DNA of 64,000 bases from Dolomedes plantarius. Lineage: Eukaryota > Arthropoda > Arachnida > Araneae > Dolomedidae. The translations under genes and the position numbers were made by a program. The notes below the pieces were generated by a model that saw only the letters and a program-made list of their open reading frames with translations, had not been told where the DNA came from and did no database searches. The DNA lies in assembly GCA_907164885.2 (NCBI GenBank), contig OU015493.1, forward strand, positions 126,221,570-126,285,569, given 5' to 3'. Positions 12,008 through 22,255 of the stretch are shown piece after piece (position 1 is the first letter of the stretch; each line of letters opens with the position of its first letter).

Positions 12008-12226
12008 CTCAGCGAAGGTGTCCAGTTCCGACGGACAGGCCGACTTCTGCGAGCTTTGAGAAACAACCACAACGGCCGTGTCGGCAGCGGTCACCACCGC
12101 CGTGAAATTCTCAGCCGTCAGAATGCATACCCGCTTCACGCCATCGTGCTTGGGCGTCTTCAGGAAAGGCAGGATAGCCCCCTGGGCCACTACGAAAAGT
12201 ACACAAAACAGTGCCGCCTTCATCAT
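12008..12226 (-). CDS. probable first coding exon of a secreted/ER calsequestrin- or thioredoxin-like protein (partial)
   Basis: The exon encodes 73 residues starting at the first of two adjacent ATGs (12226 and 12223). Residues 1-17 (MMKAALFCVLFVVAQGA) form a typical signal peptide with a small-residue cleavage site. The mature start PKHDGVKRVCILTAENF resembles the calsequestrin pattern (P-x-DG-x-RV-x-L-x-x-NF) and the first strands of a thioredoxin fold. A second hydrophobic strand (TAVVVVSQ) and a CPSELDTFAE helix follow. The frame stops shortly after 12008, but GAG|GTGAGT there is a canonical splice donor in phase 0, so the stop belongs to the intron. Calsequestrins are calcium-storage proteins of the ER/SR lumen. 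I could not find the next exon in the window, so it may lie below 12000 or outside. Signal peptide plus donor make a genuine host exon likely; the family name is less certain. The window is otherwise almost all transposons. Confidence 0.55.
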
Positions 12227-12789
12227 CTTCCTTCAAAGAGACAGATCCACCTTGATGGCTCCGTGATTTTAAACTCGGCTGATATCGTGATAATTATCGT
12301 TCGTGTAGACAAGTTCCCGCCGATATGACTAACCTCTGCGAGTGCACTTTGGCAGATAAGGTACCTATTGTTGTTTCCGCACTTGAAATCGGTCCGAAAA
12401 ATTTCGGAAGCAGACGCCAGAGGAAGTAGGAAGTGCGTCAGGCTGATGTCATGCAGATTTCTTCTTTGCCCTTTTTCCTTCTCCGTTTCATCCAACAATT
12501 TTTCTTTGCAACGAGACGAATTGGAGCGCGATCCGTGATTAGTTTGACTTTCACGGGCAGGACCGAAGTCGGGACTCTTCTGAAGGGAGGAATAAAGAGA
12601 GTTAAACGATGGGAAATTTTCGCAGACGACAAGTTGAAAAGAGAATTTAAAGGGTATACTCGAGGCAGACTGACAGTTATGAGTCATAAAGTGTGGAGAG
12701 AAATACTGCATTTAAAGTTTGTTGACAATGGCAGAGTGCGAATTTAATACGAGGAAATTCGTAGGAGAAAAAACATTGTTATAAATATA
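12227..12789 (-). other. upstream region/5' UTR of the probable host exon
   Basis: This is the 5' side of the minus-strand exon at 12008-12226. The 14 bases before the ATG (TCTTTGAAGGAAG) have purines at the Kozak -3 area. The stretch is less AT-rich than its surroundings, which fits a promoter or leader. The long open frames in it (12223-12711 minus, 12433-12747 plus) have no recognisable motif. I could not pick a TATA box or initiator with confidence. Confidence 0.3.
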
Positions 12790-13563
12790 CTAGCTGAATA
12801 CCCGTGCTTCGCTACGGAGTACATTCAAATTAAATACAACGGTCAATGTATGCAATTAATTAAAAAAATTATTTGTAATAAATATAACGCCCAATGTATG
12901 CAACTAATGCCAACAAAAAATTATAAAAAAAATCGTAACGGATATTTTTAATAGACAAAATAATATAGAAGAAAATATTCAAATTAAATATAACTGTCAA
13001 AGTATGCAATTAATTTGTATGTTTAACATCCATAAAACATACTAATTTGAATTAAATTCTTAAAAAACTTCCATCTCAATTTGTCTAGTGGTTAAATTTT
13101 ATCTTTTACCGTATTTTAATATTTATTTTTTTTGACAATTTATTTCGTTGCTATGCACGTGACGCAGAATTAATTTAAAGTATCACAAAAATGAAAGAAA
13201 CCACGTGATCAGCATTTGTTAAATTCTAAAAATTAATATTTAAAAATTCACGGAAAATCAGAGAAGGGAGGTAAAGATTCGAAAAAGCTTTCATTTTAAA
13301 GGAATTTTTATGATCTTTCTGGTGATATACATTTTATAACCCTCAAATTATTATTTTACTTTAAAAAAGTTACAAAAACATCTTAAAAATTTAATTAAAA
13401 AAAATCTAAGAAGAATTTTTCAAAAATCTTTCCTAGTGTACCCCTACACTATAAGAAGAATCTCCATGCAAAATTTCAGACTTTTAGGTCCAGCGGTTTG
13501 GTCTAGGCGTTATCTGTCAGTCAGTCAGTCAGTTTCGGAACTGTTATATTATATATATATAGA
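12790..13563 (-). mobile_element. non-autonomous Helitron
   Basis: Read on the minus strand the element starts TCTATATATATATAA (inverse of sequence ending at 13563) and ends CTAG (12790-12793). A hairpin with CCGT/ACGG arms and an inner GC/GC pair lies just before the end. It is flanked by A and T on the expected sides. The 5' subterminal part carries a CAGT-repeat (GTCAGTCAGTCAGTC) and a sequence commonly seen near such ends (CCAGCGGTTTGGTCTAGGCG on the plus strand). There is no open frame of note in 774 bp. An AGAT microsatellite follows at 13561-13580. Confidence 0.75.
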
Positions 13564-13603
13564 TAAATAGATAGATAGATAAGTAGCCTACCACTGCATA
13601 ATA

Positions 13604-14480
13604 GTGTGTGCAAAAGGTGGAAATGCTTCTAGTATGATGGTCAACCTATATTTGCATTGATATGAGATTGGTAATATTAATAGGAATGAATTTAATGTAC
13701 ACAAGTATATTGATGACATTTTGATCTTTAACAAAAATGACTCAAAAATGGATGTAGCCTTTTCCCCTAAATCATTAGAAATTCTGACTAGTAGTGATAA
13801 TGATCATAACATAAATTTCTTAGATCTTGGTATTTGTCTTTCTATCTATAAACTTATTCAATAAAAAAGGTACACAATTTAATGTTTTTTTAAATGAAAA
13901 ATACCATGTTTTTAATTCTTTATGATTATAAGTTTTGTCATATTTAACTATATAATGAAATATTCGATCAAACTTAACGTATAGTATTTTTTAAAATGTT
14001 ATAAAAGTTCTATAATTCTTTCGTCATTCAAAAATTAAAAATGTACATTTCAAACATGTAATATATGATCTAATACTTACCTCGTACAATATACTTGAAC
14101 CTAACAATAGATTATCAGGTGAAATGAAATTCATATTTTGTTATATAGTTTAGTAATGCTGTATTTAATAAGTCGATTTAAATGTCTAAATGATGTAGTT
14201 ATTTTCCCTGTGAATAATATTACTATAAAAAGGCATTCAAATATAATTTACCATTAGGAAGGAAAATATTTAAAATATCTCTGTTTCATGAAATATATTA
14301 ATGATCAATGTAATTGTCTTAAACCAAAGTGTGAAAAATATATTGATCCTAATGAAGGTCATACAATTACTAAAAATCTAAATATAATTGAATATGAAGC
14401 TCTAAAAAAATTAATGAATTTTGATTCTAAATATAGATTACCCAGCTATGATAATATTCATAGTATGACAAAACTTTAAA
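13604..14480 (+). pseudogene. decayed Penelope-like reverse transcriptase fragments
   Basis: From 13604 a broken frame reads a GGNAS-type motif followed by NLYLH-stop-YE. Then, at about 13700-13860, it reads KYIDDILIF with downstream SPKSLEIL and INFLDLGI. These match the B, C (YxDD) and D regions of Penelope-like RTs, which have LE..... FLDL after the catalytic box. At 14288-14479 a second block reads CNC...Y.DP.EGHTITKNLNII and ends KYRLP. In the related proteins I remember, a GHVITGxLxII...GPKYR.P block lies before the RT, not after it. Its position here suggests two partial copies head to tail. Stops occur throughout and there is no intact endonuclease. Catalytic aspartates are present in the YIDD box, but the fragment cannot make a working protein. 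Confidence 0.5.
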
Positions 14481-15563
14481 CACAGACTTCTAAAAATTTA
14501 TATATGAAATGGTAATAAAATATAACACTCCTACAGAAACATTAAAAATGGGGAAATAGAACTGATAAAATCTCATATAAAATATTATAAATGTAAACCG
14601 AAACATACAAATGAACTTGTAACGTGTGCTGAAAGTCTTGAAATTTAACTATTTCAACACTGTAACCAAACCTTTCACATATATTTCAAATTTTAACACA
14701 TATACTAATATTTTTAAATCGCTGAAATTTATATTAAGAGGATGGTGACTGCTTGATGAACGTTCTTAAGATATTGGTTAATTTTTGCTTGTTAACTATT
14801 TTTTTAAGGTCACTTTCCCAACTTCCAAAGTCTAGTGACACCTTTATTAAAAACTTAACCTGTACTGATGATGAAATCAAACAGAACATATCGTTACACG
14901 AGGGATTACTTATGCAAAGGAAGGCATCTTCAGCATTACCAACCGCCTTGCATTTAGGATTAATCCTTGTCATGGATTCCTCTACTTTGCGTAGCCGATA
15001 GGTATAATTGAAGGAAGTAATCCCAGAAAGCAGAATTACTCTTTAAATTTTACTGGTTATTGACCAGGTCAGTTAATGCGGTATCCAGGGAAACAACTAA
15101 GTATCACAAACTGGGATTTAATTGGAGGACGACTTAAGTCTTACAGATTTTGTTTCCTTGGGCTTTCTAGAACCTTTGTGGCTTGTGTGTGTGGCTTGTA
15201 GCACCCACTGACGTCAGCACTGTGCAACTGCCACACTACTTCGACCCCAAAAGCAAGACATATACGTCTGAAATACCCTCTAGATTCTCTGAGTCTAATG
15301 GCTGAACATTTACTGAGGTTATCAAGTTGTTTAAATTTTAGCGAGCGATGTCGTTGAGGCTTTCTTAGCTAGGCCTGATGAAAATAGTTTTCCTTACGCT
15401 CTCTCTTAGCTTTTTTATAGAGGAAGAGGAGCTAACACATTTTGGAGCTTTTCATATTAACCTGACCTTCTTACATACGCGTGTTAAACCTTTGGTCGTT
15501 TTCTTCTTTATCAGCGCTGAAATTCCAATTATTTGTGAATCTTGACTGGAAACATTCATTCAT
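14481..15563. other. unannotated DNA
   Basis: Possibly contains more decayed retroelement sequence continuing from the RT fragments. The overlapping frames at 14734-15001 on both strands have no recognisable motif. Confidence 0.45.
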
Positions 15564-15899
15564 TCATTCATCAATAGGTCGACAGTCCTGGTTGGACCCT
15601 GGTTTTTTTAAGAAGACGGAACCAGTCCTTCCTTCTGTGCGCCACAGCTTTCCAGTCTCTGACATTGAGACAAAGTCACTTTGAAGGCAGTCCGCCCACC
15701 TTAGTCTGGGTCTGACTCTTCTTCTGACTCCTGTTGGCTTCGCCAGAAAGATTCTTTTCGTCGTTCGGTCATCATTCATTCTTAAAAAGTGTCCGGTCCA
15801 TTTCATGCGTTGGATTTTATGATACTTCAGAATGTCCGGTGCTCTGAATAGCCTATAAAGACTGGAAGCATTACCTTTTTTTTCGGGTGTGACGGTCAC
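15564..15899 (-). pseudogene. C-terminal fragment of a LINE (non-LTR retrotransposon) ORF2
   Basis: The minus-strand frame reads a LINE ORF2 tail: a short helical start, then KIQRMKWTGHFLRMNDDRTTKRIF, then a basic RRRVRPRLRWADCLQSDF block. This is the W-x-GH-x-x-RM-x-D-x-R ... G-x-R-x-x-GRP-x-x-RW-x-D signature found after the RT domain of many animal LINEs, in this case with V for the usual G of GRP. About 110 residues survive. The catalytic RT and endonuclease are absent, so it is a 5'-truncated or decayed copy. A CATT microsatellite overlaps the downstream end near 15553-15570. Confidence 0.65.
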
Positions 15900-16236
15900 T
15901 TTTCTTTTAGTGGTCCCTGCTTGGAGGAAATTTTCAGCTTAACCAATGTCGGGTCTCAGAATCCTACTACAATCTCATAAAAACACCAACTCCTCCTTAC
16001 CGCAATGGGTCCATTTACTAGTCGGCTTTTACAAAAAACGGATAATTCTTATGGTGTTCAATAACACACAGTGTGTACTAACTAAACAGAAGTAGATCAT
16101 CCCACAATTCCAAGACTGACGAGGTACACGACACAGTAAATAAGAAATATAAAAATCTAAGCCAAAAATTATACTTCCTTTGTAATTTATTAGTTTGTTA
16201 AACATATATCTCAGAAAAGCATGATAATAAGTCTTC

Positions 16237-16482
16237 GAAGCCCGGTATAAAGGGCTTAAGTCAAAAAAACAGTGATGTAAACATACCAAGTTACTGACTT
16301 TTATACCAATCGCAGAACTATATAATTTCGACTTGAGTCTTTTGTACAAAGAAATATAATTTTGTAAAATTGATAGACTTAAGTCTTTTATACCAGTCAA
16401 AAGATTTTTTAAAAATTTTTATCAATACTAAAAAATATCTAAAAATCGCTATTTTTGACTTAAGCCCTTTATACCGGGCTTC
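16237..16482. mobile_element. foldback MITE
   Basis: The ends are GAAGCCCGGTATAAAGGGCT and its exact inverse, and the inverted match continues through TAAGTCAAAAA on each side (about 31 bp). A weaker internal pair (GACTTGAGTCTTTTGTAC and GACTTAAGTCTTTTATAC) echoes the tips. No target duplication is clear and no coding sequence is present. It ends 46 bp upstream of the tRNA gene. Confidence 0.7.
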
Positions 16483-16528
16483 AAAGAAATTTTAGAATTT
16501 AAGCCAATTTTAATCGAGAGTGTTTATC

Positions 16529-16600
16529 TCCCACGTGGTCTAGTGGTTAGGATACCTGGCTCTCACCCAGGAGGCCCGGGTTCGATTCCCGGCGTGGGAA
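16529..16600 (+). tRNA. tRNA-Glu (anticodon CTC)
   Basis: The 72-nt gene folds into a normal cloverleaf. The acceptor stem is TCCCACG paired with CGTGGGA plus discriminator A, with D arm GTC-TAGTGGTTA-GGAT. The anticodon arm is CCTGG-CTCTCAC-CCAGG with CTC at 16562-16564, and the T arm is GCCGG paired around TTCGATT. Internal A and B boxes are intact (TAGTGGTTAGG and GGTTCGATTCC). No intron is present and CCA is not encoded, as expected for a nuclear gene. It decodes GAG. A T-run terminator follows at once, so it looks functional. Confidence 0.97.
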
Positions 16601-16602
16601 GC

Positions 16603-16611
16603 TTTTTTTTT
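16603..16611 (+). terminator. RNA polymerase III terminator
   Basis: A run of T residues begins three bases after the tRNA-Glu 3' end, which is the usual pol III stop signal. Confidence 0.9.
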
Positions 16612-17860
16612 CTTTTTCCTTTGGCGATTGTTTTCATTGACAAGTGTCCCGCATTGGTAAACAACAATTTCAGAAGTAAATATTTTTGATAAAATCAGCT
16701 GATAAGATTTACGAGGGTACTGTGGGAAGCCAGAAATGACATCCCTCGATATACATTAAGTTTTTAACGCCTACATGAAAGGTATTTCGACCTCGATGTA
16801 TTTATTGATCATTATTAATAATGATAAAACATGATATATCACAGTTTAGCTATTATTATACTATTATTGATGAAGTGTCAAACACTTTTTAGCTGGTGAT
16901 TCCGTGGTATAGATTTTTCCTTCAAAATATCAAAACACATTTCACTAGTTGCCACTCTTACTCTTTTTTTTTGCGGATATTAAGAAGCTGTGTTCCCCAA
17001 ATTTCATGTACGTCACATTCCGCTCATTTGCAATCTAAATTAGTTATTAATGGCTAATATTAAGATCATTCATATATTTCCTGAAGGTTATTGCCTATGC
17101 TAGAGGCAACGGACATTTGGTTTCGAGACATAGATTTGGTTTTGACATAGATGTGTTGGCTATAACATATATATGTTTAGTTTTCTTGCCCTAATATTTA
17201 AAACAATTGCTGGCATCGAGTCAAAAGGCTAAGAGGTGGATATATTTCGCTCCGTTAAAACAAAGAGATCATAAATTTTCCCCAATGAATCCCACTAAAA
17301 GGTTAGGGTTAAATTAATGAAATCATGCATGGATTGAACAGAATATATTTCATGTAAAGCGCGAAAGTGACGTCAAAAGGCTTCACTTATTTTATTTTCT
17401 CGTTACTCCATATTTTTCTCTTTATATCGATTTATGTTAATCTTATCTGATCCATATGGTCACATGCTGTCATGATTTTTGGCGAAGAAAGAGGAATTTT
17501 CATTATCTTACTCATTGGTCCCTCTGATTAGGCATATAATTTGTTAGTTTGATTGTGTTCCTGTGGGTTGCGGGATGCTTAACTTTATATATGTGGCAGG
17601 AAGAAATATCCATTCTTCGTCGCCTGAGTGTACACATTTTCTGAAGTTTGTTAGATAATCTAAGGTCTGAATAACCAGCCTTAGATTATCGAACTAGTCG
17701 AAGATAATCTAGAACTAGTTAATCTAGATAAAAAGATCATCTAGAACCGCTATCAAATATAGTCTAGAACAGCCATATTCAGCCTTTTTTTCTCACAGGC
17801 CTCATGCATATGTTTGTTATGTTACGCGGACCGGAACTCTGTACACTATACCCCATAATA
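16612..17860. other. unannotated DNA
   Basis: Between about 17650 and 17780 the short word TCTAGAAC/TAATCTAGA recurs several times as imperfect local repeats. No gene is supported. Confidence 0.5.
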
Positions 17861-18086
17861 CACTCATGTCCATAAATTAAGGATAATGCCAGCTCCGGTA
17901 AATAAAGGTTCAGAAACAAAACAAACGGGACTTATTCATAAAGCCCATTTATTAAACAAAAGATAGAGAACAAAAAAGATGGTGTATGTATGATACCATG
18001 CATAGAAACTAAGATATTTGCTCCCTGGAGCAATTGTAAAAATATCTCCTTTACAAAAACTTAATATTACATGGTTGGTATGAGTG

Positions 18087-18552
18087 TTAATACATTGTAT
18101 GTCTCTCATGCGATGAAATACAGTCCGTACAACGCCTAGGCATGTTGAGTATCAAATTATCGAGCTGATCTTGGGGAAGATTACTCCACTCAGCAACCAA
18201 TGCTCTCCCAAGTTCCGGTACACATGTAGGAGGTGGTTGACGGGCTGCAACTCGTCGGCCAAGCATGTCCCACACATGTTCTAGCGGATTCATGTCAGGT
18301 GAGAATGCTGGCCATTCCATACGGGGGATATCCTCAGATTGAAGGCATTCGTTTACGATGTTTGCTCGGTGAGGACGGGCTTTGTCATCCATAAACACAA
18401 ATTCTGTGCCCATGGCACCCGTAAACAAACGTACATGTTGTTCCAGAATGATGTCCCGATAAATGTGGCCGTTCATGGTTCCGATTTGAACATGCAGATC
18501 TGTTCTGGAGCCCAGTATAATTCCACCGCAAACGATCAATCCTGCACCACCG
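18087..18552 (-). pseudogene. Tc1-like transposase A, C-terminal half
   Basis: This is the catalytic C-terminal part of the transposase of element A. It carries the second aspartate in FMDDKARPHR and the glutamate in SPDMNPLEHVWD, with 34 residues between them (DD34E). It ends with the MPRR-x-x-x-CI tail typical of Tc1 proteins. The frame is open from the insertion junction at 18553 to the stop at 18087. The N-terminal half continues at 21717-22255, and the two halves meet in frame across the duplicated TAA (TTA on the coding strand). The gene was therefore probably open when the inner element landed. Confidence 0.85.
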
Positions 18553-18789
18553 TAAAGCTATGTCCACACTTTTGCGCTTTTGCGTTCGCTTTCGATTTCG
18601 ACATGTCGCACGGAGAGAGAAATGTGAGGCATGCTCAGACCTGTGCGTCACCACCTGCAAATTCCAGGACAGCGCATGCGTCGCGATAGAGCATGCGATA
18701 TCGCAAGCGTATCCAACCCGAGTGGATTTTCTTGCGGAATTCCATGCGCTTTTCTATTCTGCAAGGCAATTTTCAAGCCAGTGTTCAGA

Positions 18790-18924
18790 ATGTCGCAGTC
18801 TTCGGAAGAAATTTTAAATTTTATTGATGATTACAGAAATTTACTGGCATTGTGGGATGTCAGCCACTCCGCATACACAAATAAAATTATTAATACATTT
18901 AATACATTTAAAATAATTATTTAA
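18790..18924 (+). pseudogene. truncated MADF-domain protein of a Harbinger-type element
   Basis: The frame starts at an ATG and reads MSQSSEEILNFIDDYRN followed by LLALWDVSHSAYTNK, then ends after 44 residues in low-complexity sequence. The pattern (I-x-x-Y-R-x-x-x-x-LWD-x-x-H-x-x-Y-x-N) is the first helix and loop of a MADF (Myb/SANT-like) DNA-binding domain. In PIF/Harbinger elements a second ORF of this type helps the transposase bind DNA and enter the nucleus. The remaining two helices are gone, so the internally deleted copy cannot supply this function. Its position 235 bp inside the left terminus agrees with being that element's own gene. Confidence 0.6.
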
Positions 18925-19554
18925 TAATAATTAATGTGTATTGTTTTAAAATAAAAACTAAATGTATTTTTAAACAAAGCAAATTGAAAAAAAATTGAAA
19001 ACTTGTACTATATCATTGAAATTTTCTTTTTGAAATACAGGGAGAAGATTTCAAAAATATGCATCAGCTAATTTGTTATTATAAAAATTCTGAATAAAAA
19101 ATTCCCCATAGCTTATCATAAGAATTAAAGACCCACTTTGAAAAAAAATAGATGTTTTAGCACTATAAAAGCAGGTTACAACCTGAATTCGGGTTTTGTG
19201 TGACGTAATTTCCACCCCCCCCCCATGTCATGCATTGCTTGTATCCAAATGCGTATGATCTTGCATGTATTATTTTCATTTGAAGCTAAATATCATCAAC
19301 ACATTTTAAATGTAGGCATTTTTTAGTCCATCGTGGTTTTCTTGTGTTCTTCCTTTAATCCCATGTTAAAGAAAAGTGAACGATTTTCATTAATAACAAA
19401 ATATTTTTCTTAACTTCTTACATATGTAGACTTTTTTTTAAATTATATATGAAAATTCAATTGTAATTCTTCATGGCCCGCTTTGCTCAGAAAAGAAGTA
19501 AATGTCTCGGTTTAATTCTTTACTTCTTTATATTAAAGAAATTATTTACTCACT

Positions 19555-19627
<73 letters not shown>
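19555..19627. repeat. (AT)n microsatellite
   Basis: A pure AT dinucleotide tract of about 72 bp inside the PIF/Harbinger-like element, 110 bp left of the nested Tc1-like element. Confidence 0.95.
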
Positions 19628-19630
<3 letters not shown>

Positions 19631-19738
19631 TGATTAGCTAACGATTTTTCTTGAATATTCTGTATACTTCACAAGTAATATAAATGTTTCTTTTATTCAG
19701 AAATAAATAAATATACCAGTGTAATTTTACACTATATA

Positions 19739-21151
19739 CACTCATGGACAAAAAAATTACCACACCAAGAAATAATTGAGGGATCGTAACGAAACTTGCA
19801 ATGAAGGTACATGTCGGGGTGATATGCAAATGATTAGAAATGCAGCGTGATTGCGCATTACGTATAGCCGGTAGAGGGAGTTGAACATCGTACTCTGTGG
19901 AGTATAAAACAGGTAACCAAAGCTTGTTTGAGTGTGCTGAATCATTTACAAAGGAAGAGCTGAGATAGACATGCCATTACGCCGTGTTCGAAGACAATAT
20001 AAGCAGTTGTCGCAGTTTGAGAGGGGGAGAATCGTCGGGATGATGGATGCTGGGTGGTCAGCTAGGCGAGTAGCTCGTCAATTAGGCCGCTCTGATTGTG
20101 TTGTGAGGAGGTGTTGGGACCAGTTGACCCGAGAGATGTCATGTACACGAAGACCAGGCTCAGGACGCCCTCGACAGACCAGTCGTCGAGAAGACCGCCA
20201 CATCGTAAGAAATGCACACGTACAGCCAACTGCTTCATCGGCCGCCATCCAGGCACAGGTAGCACCTTCACTAGGGGCCTCTGTGTCTTCTCGAACCATA
20301 CGAAGGCGCCTGGCTGAAGGACAGTTGGTATCGCGGCGCCCATTACGTGTGCTGCCCTTGACGCCCACCCATCGACGCCTCCGTTTGGAGTTTTGCCACG
20401 CACGAGGAAACTGGACTGCAGCGGAATGGAACCAGGTCGTCTTTAGCGACGAATCCAGATTCAATCTCGGCAGTGATGACAATCGTGTTCGTGTGTGGAG
20501 AGCCCATGGTGAACGATTCAATCCTGCCTTTGCTGTACAGCGACACATCGCTCCCACAGCTGGTGTGATGGTATGGGGTGCCATTGCCTACAATACACGG
20601 TCACCCCTAGTATTGTTCCGTGGCACCATGACAGCCCAGCGGTATGTTCATGAAATCCTGCAACCCCATGTGGTGCCACTCATGCAACGGCTCCCAGGAG
20701 CCATTTTTCAACAAGACAATGCTCGGCGTCATACGGCAAGGGTGTCACAAGACTGTCTCCGCACTGTTACTACCCTTCCTTGGCCTGCCCGATCCCCAGA
20801 TTTGTCTCCAATCGAGCATATCTGGGATCATTTGGGACGACGAGTTGGGCATCCCACGAGTTTGAACGAACTAGAGGCAAGGTTACAGCAAATATGGAAC
20901 GAAATGTCTCAAGACATCATACAGAACTTGTATGACTCAATGCCCGATCGTATCGCATCGTGCATTCGCGCTAGAGGGGGTCCAACGGAGTATTAACTCC
21001 TCCGTTCTTTTGCCTTTTTCTCTGAAATAAATTATCCTTTTTCTTTGATTTTCTTATCATTTACTTATATCAAAGTAGTCATTACGTATGTAAAATTTCG
21101 TTTCATTTTGACGACTCCTTCTTGGTGCGCTAATTTTTTTGTCCATGAGTG
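19739..21151 (+). mobile_element. intact Tc1-like element B
   Basis: The terminal inverted repeats are CACTCATGGACAAAAAAATTA followed by C/GC-GCACCAAG, matching over about 31 bp with few differences, each flanked by TA. The element is 1413 bp and carries one uninterrupted transposase gene. It lies inside the PIF/Harbinger-like element (18556-21713), so it is the youngest of the three nested insertions. Its tips share CACTCATG-x-ACA with those of element A, although the transposases are quite different. Confidence 0.95.
19971..20996 (+). CDS. Tc1-like transposase B, full length (341 aa)
   Basis: Cut-and-paste transposase of a Tc1-like element. Residues 10-55 form the first helix-turn-helix (LSQFERGRIVGMMDAGWSAR onward). 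A GSGRPRQ AT-hook-like linker follows at 63-69, then a second winged HTH ending near residue 125. The DDE domain has D160 (FSDESRF), D249 (QQDNARRHTA) and E282 (SPDLSPIEHIWD). The frame is open from an ATG 232 bp inside the left terminus to a stop 155 bp before the right terminus, and the length is normal for Tc1 (about 340). Two oddities: only 32 residues separate D249 and E282 instead of the usual 34, and R253 occupies the place where most relatives have proline in DNA-x-PH. The spacing may be a lineage trait; the proline change could impair activity. Because the gene is intact and most recently inserted, its family was active recently. Confidence 0.95.
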   Translation: MPLRRVRRQYKQLSQFERGRIVGMMDAGWSARRVARQLGRSDCVVRRCWDQLTREMSCTRRPGSGRPRQTSRREDRHIVRNAHVQPTASSAAIQAQVAPSLGASVSSRTIRRRLAEGQLVSRRPLRVLPLTPTHRRLRLEFCHARGNWTAAEWNQVVFSDESRFNLGSDDNRVRVWRAHGERFNPAFAVQRHIAPTAGVMVWGAIAYNTRSPLVLFRGTMTAQRYVHEILQPHVVPLMQRLPGAIFQQDNARRHTARVSQDCLRTVTTLPWPARSPDLSPIEHIWDHLGRRVGHPTSLNELEARLQQIWNEMSQDIIQNLYDSMPDRIASCIRARGGPTEY

Positions 21152-21716
21152 TATTTAAGAGATAGAATTTTAATAACATGCAATATTGTACCGTTTTCTA
21201 TTCTTAGTATTTGTTTGGTTTTATTACTTCATAAACAAAGCTATAAATTGAAGTTCTATTTCTAATAACTTGGCATATAAAAAAACAGGTCTTCTCTATA
21301 TTCCGTATCACCAGTTATTAATTTCTCTATCAAACTACATTGTTGTAGAACCTACGTGTATAAGAAAAACCATCTCTAATCGATTACTGAGGTATTATTA
21401 AAAAAATATTGTTTAAATTTATATTTATTTTTTAGTCTTCTCATTTAGATCATTTTTCTTGTTGCACATTCCTTGTTGCTTTACGTAAAAATAGTGATCA
21501 CCTTATAAACTTCGCGAAATCACAAGAAACGCAGCAGTAACCGTCCGACTCTTCCATCTCGTGAGGCTTGAACTGTCGAACAAGTGTGGACAACAAATCG
21601 AATGCATCTAGAGGCATGCCGGGAAGCATGGGCTAAAAGCAAGTTGAAAGGAAAGACGAACCGCAAGTCGAAATCGAAATCGAACTCGAAAGCGCAAAAG
21701 TGTGGACATAGCTTAA

Positions 21717-22255
21717 CGGTGTCGTTCAATGATGATGTCTTGGTGATAACGGGTACCTGGCGTTTTCCATATGAAAGTCCGACGTGAATCAGACTGCAAG
21801 CTAAACCTGGACTCGTCGGAAAACAACACACAAGCCCACTGAGAGGATGTCCACATTGCATGTTCTCTACTCCAGAGTAATCGATGCCGACAGTGAATTG
21901 CCTTGAGCGGAACACATCTGACAGGCTTGCGAGCATATAGACCAACAATTCCCAAACGTCTGTACACGATTTGCCTTGAAACTGTGGTACCCATGGCTGC
22001 AGATAGCTGACGAGACAGGTCGGATGCTATGCTCCGACTGCTTCTTTTGGCAGTTACTGACAAATACCGGTCTTCATTCGGCGTTGTAACTCGGGGGCGA
22101 CCTGTACTGTAACGTCTACTGACATTTCCGTCCTCTTGGAATCGTTGCCAAAGCCTAGAGACTTGGGCAATTCGAAGTTCCTCGGATACTTCCATCTGAG
22201 TACGACCACATTCCAGGCGGCCGATGATTCTACCACGGCGTAAAAAATCATCCAC
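21717..22255 (-). pseudogene. Tc1-like transposase A, N-terminal half
   Basis: This is the DNA-binding part of the transposase of element A and the first catalytic motif. It has a first HTH (DDFLRRGRIIGRLECGRTQM onward), a STGRPRVTT linker resembling an AT hook, a second HTH, and then LFSDESRFSL with the first catalytic aspartate. I see no in-frame ATG at the expected start; a GTG at 22255 opens the recognisable protein, so the start codon may be mutated. The frame runs into the TAA target duplication of the inserted PIF/Harbinger-like element and continues in frame at 18552. Confidence 0.85.

Larger units (their letters stand above)
18556..21713 (+). mobile_element. PIF/Harbinger-like non-autonomous element, itself interrupted by Tc1-like element B
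   Basis: The tips AGCTATGTCCACACTTTTGC and its inverse are perfect over at least 22 bp and extend imperfectly through TTCGATTTCGA blocks. It is flanked by TAA on both sides (18553-18555, 21714-21716), the 3-bp TWA target duplication of PIF/Harbinger. A truncated MADF-like frame at 18790 supports the class, because these elements encode a MADF/Myb-like partner next to their transposase. No DDE transposase of its own is seen. About 1.7 kb of the element remains once the Tc1 insertion (19739-21151) is discounted. Confidence 0.85.

Noticed and set aside
12223..12711. 162-codon minus-strand frame upstream of the host exon
   Set aside because: In a different frame from the exon and overlapped by opposite-strand frames; no recognisable domain. 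More likely leader or promoter sequence.
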